From the NCBI GenBank assembly GCA_021464245.1, contig JADCRB010000114.1:3844001-3908000 (forward strand): a stretch of 64,000 nt of DNA, in the 5' to 3' direction. This DNA is from Carallia brachiata. Lineage: Eukaryota; Streptophyta; Magnoliopsida; Malpighiales; Rhizophoraceae. Below the pieces are notes generated by a model. The model ran no database searches, was not told the DNA's origin, and saw only the letters and a program-made list of their open reading frames with translations. Made by a program: the position numbers and the translations under genes. Each line of letters starts with the position of its first letter. Position 1 is the stretch's first letter. This document shows, piece by piece, positions 32,629-43,796 of this stretch.

Positions 32629-33294
32629 ATCTAACTTAAAAAGGCCATCATGTCCAATCAAAGTTTCCACTTCCGCAGAAAACACGAAGAGTTGCATTTT
32701 TTTCGTATCGTGTTTTGTTATTTTCGGGCTGTCCCGCTGTTGTTGTAGCCGGGAGCCCTCCCTTTTGTTCTTCTTTAACTAGTATCTACGTGTATTTGAA
32801 TGGACGATGCATGATTCCTGTGAAACAAGAACAAGAACCTCTGTTTGCAAATTCAATTTTTGCACGTTTAGACTGTTTGCAATGACAAATGCCAAATGAC
32901 CATTTCATTCAAAAACGTGAAGTCTTTTAATTGGAAGCATTATCAAAACCCTGGCATTCAAATTGGTCTCTATAAATAATTACTTGAACTTGTCCGATGG
33001 CTAGAGAATGAATTCAGTAGCGAATAGTATATGATTGCATTTTGCATAGAAACTTACATTACATTTATTTTTCTTCCATTTTTATACATGCTGTCATAGA
33101 ACAAATCACACTAGGACTAGAAATGGATTTTCTACCATCTTTTTGCAAATTTGCGAACAAACTAAAGGGCAATCTTTATCAAAATAGGATGCCATGGTTG
33201 TAGGTCAAACCTTCAAGTGAAGATCTGTGTGGATAAAACTTCATATAACCTGCACAAGTTCGTGCTCATAACTCTTAACCAATCTGCAGGGATC
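32629..33294. other. Convergent 3' region between UGT and HAD copy 2
   Basis: Counterpart of 6868-7534. 3' UTRs only. Confidence 0.6.
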
Positions 33295-35558
33295 CTAGCT
33301 AGCAGCGACAAGATTTTGGAGCAATGACTCCAAGTGTTTTAATCTGGAGTAATGGTTAGCCAATGATTATGAATGTCAATCCAAGAAAGCGAAACAAAAA
33401 AAAACCAAGAGTACATTATCCCTGGGAGTCATGCCTCACATTACTCAAATCTGGGTAAATTGCTATAGCATCTCTAAAATCCTGAATTAAATTAGATATT
33501 AACACAATCAACTACCTGGCTATCAGAACAAAGCTATTGGCAAGGGATGCAATATTGTTTCATTTCTTTGGCTCAAAAGCTAAGGGACTGAATGGACTAA
33601 CCTGGTTAGCTGTAGAAGAAGTGTAAGTAATTACACACGCCATCCCAGCACTTGTTGCCGCCTACAAAGCCATAAAATTTAGTTCCCTTTTGGAGCTTGT
33701 CATTCCTTACTTATATATTTTACCTTTTCCATTTCAGAATAGATTCTTCATGCCAATTCATAGTTCAGATGTGGAATGGCTAAAGGAAATAGTTATCAGT
33801 TAAAAGGAACATATAAATCTACCTGCAGACCAATGACACTATCATCCACGAACGAACAATCTCCCACAGATACACCAAGCCTCTGCAAGGAATAAGATTT
33901 TAGACAATAATAATTGCAAGTACAGATAGAAGATCATATGGGTCTTTGCTCAGGCCACAATCTAGTCATATTCTTCATCTCCACCCATAGGCATAAAGGG
34001 TGACTCATAATATCTTCTGAACTACCTTGGCAGCTGTCTGATAAATTGATGGATCTGGCCTTTTTTCCTTGGCATCATCACCTGAAAGACGAAAAACAAA
34101 AGAGAATAATTGCTTTTGAATCGAGTAGAAGAAACAAACAGATCTTTAAACACTGAAAACAAGTTCTATTATTTTGCCTAAAAATATTCTATGGTCTACA
34201 ACAACAATAAATCCTTAATTCCAAATTTAAATGGAGTGGGCTACATAGATATTTTCGCTAAATTTTTCCTTGACAACTTAGGTCATCCTCTCTCTTTCCT
34301 CTTGCCATCCACCAAGATTCAGTAACTTGTCCTAATTGGAGCATTTATAGGTCTACGTTGTTGAACATGTTAAATTCTATTTTGGAGTCTCAATGACATC
34401 TCAATGACATAAAATGTCAGCTCTCATATAGATCCAATAGTGTAAAAACAAGCTGTCATTGTACTATTTATCTTACTTCGGATGAAATTTCATCTCCTGT
34501 AATCAAAATACTGGACACTCACACACACACACACACACACGCAGAGAAAAGAAAAGGGAAAAAAGATAATGACATATTCCGGACTGTTAACATACCTGCA
34601 AGAAAGCAATCAAGACCCTGGAAGCGCTCCTATAACAAAGGAAAAGAGGAGCTGCTTATTGCGGAATAATTTTATTAACAATGACCCTAATCATTTCTCA
34701 ATGTCGGAGACAGAAGACATACCATTCCTATAAGATTCTCGAGACAGAGTATGACTGAACTTTTAGTTGCTGCAGAGCAAACAGCCAGCTTTTTCCCCTA
34801 CAAATCAAGTGGAAGATTTAAAAAACAAAAAGAAATAAAAAAAGATAAGAATAAAAATCACATGGGTTTAAACCATTGAGAACAAAAACAGAAAAAAAAA
34901 AAAAATCAAGCTTTTGTCAATCACTAGACGAGAATTTGTTAACCAAAAATACAGTAAGAGAAAGAGTAAGGTACAAGCATGGCTTACGCATAATCACAAA
35001 CATGTTTCCGCAAAGTTCATAGGAAAAACGCACAATTATATGAGTTTAACTGAGGTCTATTATTCATAAATTCCTTTTTTGAACTTCTGCGAAAAAAGGG
35101 TAAAGATCTGTCTTACAGCAGCCTTGGCCTCGTCCATCAATTGCAATACTCCTGGCCGAGGCTCCACCTGCACAAAATGGATATCATTCATTCATTCATT
35201 CAAAATTATTCCTTTGTTTTTAAAAAGAAAAATAAAAACATTGAGAGAAATAAACAAGACAAAGAAAAGAAAAAAAAAAAAAAAAAGGACCATCGCATTT
35301 TGGGCGCGCCGCCCCCGATGCGATTCTGGAGCTCATCGTAGAAAACGGCGCCCAATTGAGGGGCTGAGCAGAGCAACGGACATTGAAATGAGCAAAAGCG
35401 TGGTTATAGGCCTGGCGGTGGAGGTGCTCCGATTCAAGAATCATTCCGTCGCAGTCGAATATCAGAGCTTGCAGCTGGGAGTGTCCTCCAGAAGAAGAAG
35501 AGGAAGGAGGATGGGAGCAGAGCATCGAGGCCATAAGCACTGAAGAAGTATCGTACAA
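33295..35558 (-). pseudogene. Chloroplast HAD-like hydrolase, copy 2 (exons deleted)
   Basis: The gene is homologous to 7535-10240. Exons 2 and 3 (9662-9755 and 9509-9553 in copy 1) are gone: the sequence jumps from the ATTC repeat after exon 4 directly to exon 1's intron (junction about 35189-35202). In exon 1, about 90 bases of transit-peptide sequence are missing near 35502, and a 1-base loss near 35345 shifts the frame. Motif III reads EKRPDP instead of EKKPDP, so the conserved Lys is Arg. One donor (exon 10) is GC where copy 1 has GT. Exon 9, damaged in copy 1, is intact here (VITYTSSTANQ). The nucleophile motif DCDGM is still present. It cannot yield a HAD enzyme. Confidence 0.85.
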
Positions 35559-38391
35559 AAGAGCGCGTGGTTATGTGCTGTTTTGTGCTCTTTTGTGTGT
35601 GGCTGTGGGAGATTGAGGCTAGTTTTGAAATATAACTGATTTTTGATGTCATTCCCTTCCAGCGCAAAGCAGGGCTTTTTAACCGTTTTGTCTCCTTTGG
35701 GAGAGTGATGAAAAAAGTGAGGAGGGAATAATTTTTTTTTTGATTAAGTATAATTTAAGTGGTTGATGGTAGCAATTCTCAATCCTAAAATTTAAAATTT
35801 AAACTCTAACTCAAATAGTTCTAAAAAAACTCAAAAATTAAATGTTTACTAGAGAACACAAATCTGTGTGTTTTGGGAAGATAGAGGTGTATGCAGCTGG
35901 TTTATTCAGATTAATTATTATATTCTAATTAAATTATTGTTGGTAGCTTAAAATATTTTAAAATAACAAATAAATTAACATAAGAGTGAAACTAAATAAA
36001 TGGTCATATGCAGTTGTGCGTTGGTTTCGTTAGTTTGGTGATTTAAACCATAATTTTAAAAACAATTATTTTTAGGAACATAAATATAATAATTCATAAT
36101 ATATGAAAAGTTTGAATGTAATACATAGGCTATTTCTCACCAGTAATAATATTATGGTACTAGTGAAACAATAAGGCTAAATGATGCCTTAGTCTTGCGA
36201 ATATCATCGGATCAACAAAATTATAAATTGTTTTGAATACTCAAGTAGAAAGTAAAAATTTGTAAAAATTATTACATAAAAGTAAAGAAAGTGTCATGAA
36301 GATATTTATCAATTTAGACAATGTGTATTTGGTGCTTGAATTATACTTTCAATTCGCATCTATTGTAGATTAATAATACAAAAATTAAGACGCTTAGTCT
36401 TTAATTTTTTGTTAATGGCTTCTACAATATTTACATGAACAAATGCATCTAAACAAAATATAAAAAAACCCAATCGTAGAATGTGGTTAATTTTATGAAA
36501 ACGGATAGATTTTTTCATGTCATCCATCTCTTTATAAAACATATTTTTGAGTTTTAGTAATTTTTAGTAGTTGGTTTGATTTTGACACTTTTTGGATTTC
36601 TAAAACCACAGCCAAACTGTACAATGCGGTTTGCTAAAATATTAAATTACGATCAATCCATTCTCTACGATTTTTGTGGTTTTGGTTTGATTTTGGTTAG
36701 ATTGATCGGGTTGGATGGATTGAATAGTTTTATATATACCCCTTAAGAAGAGGCATTAGGAGGAGAAAAGAGGTGGGGCGCAATTTTTTTCTTGGCACCC
36801 ACTAAAAACCATTCTCCTAAGTTTAGAAAAAGAGATAACAAATTATAAACAATTATTAACAATACCTATAATATGGAGGCAACAGGTAAGGCATGACATA
36901 AGAGATAAGATATGCGTGAATATAATAAGGTAGATGTATGAAGTTATAATTCTATTTAATACCATTAAATTTGATAGTTTTTAATCTGTAGCAGTGTTTT
37001 TAAAGGCGGCGACCTCACTAAAGGCGTTGAACTCACTAAAACGCTAAGACTTTTTAAAGTTTAAGTATAAGACGCAGGTACTTGCATGAGCAAAGTGAAT
37101 TACCCTTTGCACGCACCTAAGTGAAGTGCATCGCACTTTCAAAAACTAAGAAATATACTTAAGAAAATATAAATTTTGAATAACGAAGACAATAAGAAAA
37201 TAAATAATTAAATTAAGTCAAATAAAACTGCAAAAAGATAAAACAAAATATTTTACATGTCTTCCACAAAATAAAGAAGCAAGTTTTAAAGTTGTGCATG
37301 ATAAATCAGAACAATGATAAATTGTATCGAAATATAATTAAAAATTAAAGTTATCATAGTTTTATCCTCATCAAGCACATGTATAATCCTATCTTCTTCA
37401 TCATCACTATATCAAATGCAGCAAGCACAAATCATTCTCAGTATAATCATAAGGGTATAATGGGAAAGAAATCCGAATAGTACATAGTGGGTTTTGAACC
37501 CAGAACTTTCCATTTGTAGTAGGGTGCCTCTCACCAGACCAACTTGTGTTTTGTTAATTTATTTTTGAAACTTATTATTTATTTAATTGGCCAAAAACTA
37601 AAACTCCCATTTCCTTTCTTATTCTACTTTTTGTAAATAACAAATTAATAACTACTATTTTCTATCTCTCTCTTCTTTTTTCTTTTGTTATAAAATACTA
37701 TTAATTATTTTCTTGTTAAATTTTTTTAGTAAATAAATTAATTGAATTTTAAATACATAAATTACAATATGCTTAATATTTAATACATATTATTTACTTT
37801 TATCGATATATAAAACTTAGTTATTATTTTAATTTTATCATACATTAAATTATAATTTGTATTTTGTTAAATATACTAACTATACATTTTTTAATGTATA
37901 TAGATATTTATATCTAATATAAATATAGTTCCTAAAATATAATTTTCTTTAAATATTGATTATTATTTTTGTATAATATTATATTTTCTATATTTATATT
38001 TAATACGTAATTTATATAAATATTTAATTTTATATATTTAATATTAAATGTTGATTTTAAAAATTAAACCGATTAAACTTTAAGTTACTGATTTTTTTTT
38101 ATTTAATGATAGGTTCTTAAAAGCATTATATCAATTAGTCTCAGCCTCAAGTAAACACGTGTCTTGGTACACGTAATCCAAAACGTAACTGTAAGTTAAA
38201 CTTAACCACCAAAGCCTTAAAAAATGTCGAAAACTACCAATGACAGACAGTTGTTGCTACTTCACATTTTGGATTGGTCTTCTTGACGATCATGAGATCT
38301 CCTTTTTTCTACTAGCAAAATTCATCCAAAAATTGTTCGTTTCATTTAGTTTGTCTCTTTGTACTTTGCTTGATTGAACTACAAGAGAACA
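35559..38391. other. AT-rich intergenic DNA, HAD to F-box, unit 2
   Basis: Colinear with unit 1 minus the SINE and LTR element; the empty LTR site is near 37720. A tRNA-like SINE relic on the minus strand lies at 37485-37560. No genes. Confidence 0.55.
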
Positions 38392-40556
38392 ATGGAGAGG
38401 TTACCTGCAGATTTGTGTCTCAAGATATTCTGCTGGTTGGATCACCACACCTTGCAGCCGCCCAACAAGGTGAGAATTACAAAGATCAACTTTTTATAAT
38501 CTTTTTCTTTTCGTTTACATTCCTTTGATCTTCTTTAGTGTTGGTTCTAGTTGGGTCTTGATCAGTTTTAGATAAGATTCTCTTTCTTGTTTTGTTGCGA
38601 AAGGATATGGGTGCTCTTGGATTGGCCTTGATGTGCTTTCTGTCTTATTTTGTCTTGCCGATTTGTTAGTGTTTCCGATCAGATTTGCAAGTTGATGGCA
38701 AGATCTCAAATGGGTATGCTCAATTTGCTTTGAGACGTGATTGTTGTGTTAGTATAACACACAATTCAGAGTGTTGAATCGGTGACTTTCGGTTGCAGTT
38801 TGTGGAGGGGTGTTTTGTGTCTGTCTGAAAATGCTTAAAATGGTCATGTCTTATCAGCTATGAACCGCTTTTGAATTCCGACATCAGTGAAAATGGTGCG
38901 GATGTGCGTTGATCGGCTTTTTATGGCCTTCTTAGCTTTTGTTTTCTTGCTTCTTCTCCGAAATTCCTGGTTTTTTTTTTTTTTTTCCATGTTATGCACT
39001 TTTCTAGTCACCTTCTTGTTGGCTGCTTCTCTGATCTTGGTTATTTTTCCCTTGGTGAAGTGCTTCCAGATTTCCCGATTCCGGACACTCTGCCTTAGGA
39101 CTCAGCTCCATCTTTCACCTTCCCTTTTTTAGTTGCTACTTAACAGTAGAACGCTTGTTTTAACATCAGATTGTTATTCTTCTGCCAGTGACAATGGCGA
39201 CCAAAATTATATGATTCATCATGTTTATTGATATTTTCCTTTACCAAAAATGTTTTACAGCTTTTTTTCTCTATTTGCTGCATTTTCTGTTTCCGCAACT
39301 TCTCAGCAACTTTGCTGCATTTGCAGCTCTAATATTCATTCATCATCTTCATTTTCCTTCATCTTCTTCACTCAAAAAGCCAACATAACTTAAATTCTTA
39401 GCTATGGACTGTAACAATCGTTGTTGACATCAAAGTCCACTAATCCATCTGTTTATTTTTTTTTTTTCCTTTCTGCCTTTTCTGTCATTTTCTTTTATGT
39501 GATTCTGCCTTTCCAGTGGTAAGTTGTTGACTTAAGAAATCTCTTGTTGTAAAGTTTGCAAGAAATGGAAGCTCCTTGCTTCAGGCAACATTCTATGGTT
39601 TAACCTCTTCAAGGACAGATGGGGAATAGATCAGGCCACATTTTACGCTCCTGTCAATTCCAAATCGTGGAAGGATGTGTACGAGGTGCAAGATCGTTGT
39701 GATCGAGTTGGATTGTAAGTTGAAAGTGCATTTTTATCTTTTATTAGGCAGCAAGTAATTGCTTGTCTCCACTCTGCACTATTGCATATCTTCACACTGC
39801 TGTCTCTTCAATACAATTTTATTACCATATAACTGCACACAAGCTTGACACGCACCTAACACCGGAAAGACAAATTCGTATGACCTGTTTGCTCTAACTA
39901 GGAAAAGATTGGACTGTGAAGATGGATAAGCAATTGACCGGAGATTAGATTAGAATCAGCACTATGTTAATATTTTGTTGATACCAATAAAAGTTTTCTA
40001 GAAGTGGACATCCTTCTTTACCACCACATCTTTCTGGCAATTTTTTTGAATGGTTCTGACGCTAAGATTTTCTTTTTGTAAATCACTTCATGGTGGTATT
40101 AGCAGTGAAACTAGATCTTCAACGCAAGCTAGTTTTGAAATTGTCTTATGTTAAGCATTTGAACTAGGCACCTTTCTTATGTTGACAGCAATTTTACTGC
40201 TCTATCAAGTTGGTTTGTATTAGGACTTAGGAACAATCCGATATGAGTATTCAAAATGATTACTATGGTTCTTACATGTTTAAATGTATGTGCTTTTTTC
40301 AAGTAGGGGACTGAAGATCATTAGAGAAGGTGGTGACTATTTTCTTGTTCACCAAGGTGAAATTCAACGTTATTTGGGTTCGAAGAGACAAAGGGAAGTG
40401 GAAAACAATTCTATTCTAGGCATAAAAGCAAAGCTCGCAGGAGATGAATCTCCCAAAGAAGAGGAGCCATGCCAAGGCCTTTTAGACAAAATACTTTTTT
40501 TCATTGGGGACCTGGAAGTTGCTTCAACAGATGCCAAACGATGTCGGGTTCTATGA
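38392..40556 (+). pseudogene. F-box protein gene, copy 2 (complete structure, 1-base loss in exon 1)
   Basis: Three exons: 38392-38469, 39555-39714, 40307-40556, all with GT-AG borders (phases 1 and 2). Expected length is about 162 residues. The N-terminus MERLPADLCLKIFCWL is an F-box. The rest (WKLLASGNILWFNLF, KDRWGIDQATFYAP, SKSWKDVYEVQDRCDRVGLG, LKIIREGGDYFLVHQGEIQR, LLDKILFFIGDLEVA) belongs to a small plant F-box family. The likely role is as an SCF ubiquitin-ligase adaptor. Exon 1 is 78 bases where copy 1 has 79: a G is lost in the CACCAGCAC segment (about 38443-38447), which breaks the frame inside the F-box. All else, including the three splice sites lost in copy 1, is intact. It could be functional if the missing base is an error. 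Confidence 0.8.
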
Positions 40557-40666
40557 GTTGTCTTCAGTTGTCACTGGAAGTAATTTGTGCAAACGTAAGA
40601 CTACAGGCTAAATAGTAATAAGTAGTAATATAGTTTTATTAAATAACATCTAACAATTTTTTTTTT

Positions 40667-41530
40667 GGATTAAATGCATGTAACCCCCCTCTGGTTTGGT
40701 TGTTTGGCAAATAACCTCCCTGTGGTTTCAATTTAGGCATCAAACCTCCCTGTGATTTTTAATTTTGACAATTAACCCCCTATGGTTTCAATTTTGGTAA
40801 TTAACCCCCTGTAGTTTCAATTTTGTCAATTAATCTCCCTGTGATTTTTAATTTTGGCAATTAACCCTTTTATCAGTTAAAAAATTTTATGAAAAAAACT
40901 TTTAATATTATTTCTTATGCAAGAAAACTCAATTTTAAAAATAGTTCAAATGTTGATACATAAAATGTAAATAGAAAGTCCAGGTGATTCGTGGTCCTCT
41001 TCTCCGCATAAGCCTTGCTGCATTAAGGATTTTATATCCAGAGATTCTTGGTAAAAATAGAATTTTGGCTGACAAGGAAATCAAATTTTGCTTATTACTA
41101 ACTAGACTATAAAAAAATAACCATACATATAAAAAAAACTATAAAATTTACATTAAACAAAATACAAGGATTGAGACTTAAAGATATTTCTTTTACCAGG
41201 AAACCACCACTTTTCAATAAAACTCAACAGAAAATCATCAGCTTTTGGACACAAAAAAAGTGAATTCATAGGAAAAAAAATTAAATTAAATAGAAAGTCC
41301 AGATGACCAAACAATTAAATACTTTTAATACCTTTTAATTGCTAAAATTAAAAACCACATGAGTTAATTGCCAAAATTGAAACTACAGGGGGTTAATTAC
41401 CAAAATTGAAACCATAGGGGGGTTAATTGCCAAAATTAAAAATCACAGGGAGGTTTGATGTCTAAATTGAAACCACAGGGAGGTTATTTGCCAAACAATC
41501 AAACCAGAGGGGGTTACATGCATTTAACCC
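40667..41530. mobile_element. Long-TIR foldback element with subterminal repeats
   Basis: The ends are inverted repeats of about 200 bases (40667-40880 and 41331-41530), both starting with GG(A/G)TTAAATGCATGTAACC. Each arm is made of about five 38-40-base subunits of the AATTAACCCCCTATGGTTTC type. The middle (about 450 bases) is non-coding. No certain target duplication is seen because both flanks are T-runs. It lies in the 3' flank of the F-box gene. Confidence 0.82.
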
Positions 41531-41544
41531 TTTTTTTTTTTTTT

Positions 41545-42168
41545 ACTTTTATGAATTCAATTATCCAACCGCTTATGATTGTATCACTTTATACCTATTT
41601 TAAAATCACTCTTATGAAGTCAATTTTTTCTCTTTGTGTAAAATATATCACTGCATTTCAAACCAAGTTGCTGTTTCTGGACATTTATTTCAAGGGAAGT
41701 GGAAGCATTTCACATTTCTTTTTCTTACTCTGCCTTTGTGCCTCCATATTGAACCTAGTCGATGCCAGAGAGATTGGGAAGAATGGAGATTCAAAAACTT
41801 ATGGCTATCCATCTCAGGTACCCAGCAAAAGATTCAGAATATTTTGGGGTTGGAGATGGAAAAATGCCAACGAGCTGCTACAACATGACTTTAACATGCT
41901 AGAAGTAAAAGCATCATGGGAAAATCATTTTCATATGACTTTCTGTGTTTAATGAATCCATATGTTTTTATGAAGAAAGAAAAGTAAAGAAAAGGAAGGC
42001 TATCCAAGTATGATAGTGTATTAAAAAATGATTACCTTGTTGGCCTTATCATCATGAAATGAACTTTGAGCGATAAGGATAAGAGCAAAATAGTAGGCTG
42101 GATTTTAAATTTAAAACATTCTGAAATCATATAATCTGTGAAATGTACCCAAATCACCAAGCTTTTTT

Positions 42169-42212
<44 letters not shown>

Positions 42213-43796
42213 AGCTAGAGAGACTTAATGATTTATTTTGTTTTTGGTAGAACATTTAGGATTCAGTTGGTGGCTTATAAATTCCCAACAGCCGTAAGAA
42301 CTATTTTAGTAGGTGTAATTTTGTAGTACTGGCTAAATAGTTAAACTTATCCTTCAGCTCCAAAAATGGAGCTTTTTTCCTTCCAACTGATTCATCAAAA
42401 TATTTGTCGCCAGTTGTTAATTACTAATTATTATAAATATCAAAATAAGTCATCAGATCGGATTCGAGTTGAATCACTTTAGATTCATGTAGTTTGGGGT
42501 CGGGTTATTTATGAGTTAAATTATTTTTAAGTTATTTTGGATTGGGTCATTTCGAATTCGGGTCAATACACGAGTTGACCATGTCATTAACAATAATGAT
42601 GTGATATTTTTTATTAAAAATTTTAAAAATTAAAGAAAATTATATGATCAAAAAATAATTGAAGAAATTTTTTTAAAAATATTCTAAAAAATTAAAATAA
42701 AATTTAAAATTGTACAAAAAATATCAAAATATTCTAAAAAATTTATAATTAAAATTTATATTGAAAATATTAGAATCTATACTTTTTATAATATAAAATA
42801 TGCTAAATTTTTTTATTTTTTTTCTTGAAAAAAAAAATTCAGGTCAGACGGGTCGGGTTAAGGTTAGGTTCAGATTTGACCCAAGATTTTCTGGTCATTT
42901 GAGGTTCAAATCATTTCGAATTAGGTTATTCTTCAAGTAAAGTTTGAGTTGTATTTTTTCAGTTAAATTCGAATCAACCCATCAGATTAGGTTAGATTTT
43001 AACACTTCTACTAATTATCAATTTTTCGTCAGCTTTTACTTCAACAGCTAAATCAAATGCACTCCATATTTGCAACTCACTTACATATGGTAAGTTACGT
43101 AGGAGAAACTTTAAGCAAAATCCTACTCAACCCCTAAACTTGTCAAATTTTCTTATTTAGGGCCTTGCACTTAAAAAATGTCTCATCACTTAGTAAGTAA
43201 CATGGTACCAATCAAGTCCAATTGAAGAGAAAAAGCACATCTTCCACAACTAGATAATAGTAATTTGTTATTGTAGGTTTAGCCTTGACCTAATATCAAA
43301 TGGTTTGTACAAAGTTGTGTAAACAACCAACAAACTTTTAGTTGGCGCAAGATTTTGATATTGTATGAATTACAGTACAGACTCAGACAACCTATATTCT
43401 CAAAAGTTCCGTGAAAGCAAGAATCCTCTTTCCCTCTTTATAATAATTTTTTTAAAAAATATATAACAAAAGGATAAATAAAAAAAAATAAAAAAAGGAG
43501 CAAAGTTTCACAAAGATCACTGTTCCACTATAAGACAAGAAGAGACAAAAAGGTTCCCCTAATCCAAATAACAACAGATTATAGATAGACATGAACCACA
43601 TGCTCAGATTTTTGAGTCAGATAGAAATCTACAATGCCAATAGGCTATGTCCCACTCACCTCCCATACTCACTCTCAACATAATTTCCATTTTAACTCAC
43701 GAAGTACAAATCCGTTGGGAGTAGCTAAGTTGGGTGCGATCAATCGTATGCTCATAGCCAAGCACAGGGCCAGATTCTCTTGATATATATGTTAAA
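41545..43796. other. Intergenic DNA between F-box and STR14
   Basis: No gene supported. It contains a 41-base G run (42171-42211). It also contains a block (about 42455-42990) rich in GGTCGGGTT/GAATC(A/G)ACCC words at both ends, which looks like another decayed repeat. The frames at 41455-41952 have no similarity I recognise. Confidence 0.5.
42171..42211 (+). repeat. G homopolymer, 41 bases
   Basis: An unbroken run of 41 G follows T8. It is exceptional in an AT-rich plant background; it could form G-quadruplexes or be an assembly artefact. Confidence 0.9.

Larger units (their letters stand above)
25487..40077. repeat. Tandem segmental duplication, unit 2
   Basis: Second copy of the segment 1285-25486 without the LTR element, MITE or SINE, and with two private poly(A) retroposons. 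It runs from GTAAAT of the chimeric junction (25487-25492) to the GTAAAT in F-box intron 2 (40078-40083). Confidence 0.9.

Noticed and set aside
41455..41952. 165-codon ORF downstream of the foldback element
   Set aside because: It begins inside the right arm of the inverted-repeat element and shows no domain; low-complexity hydrophobic start.
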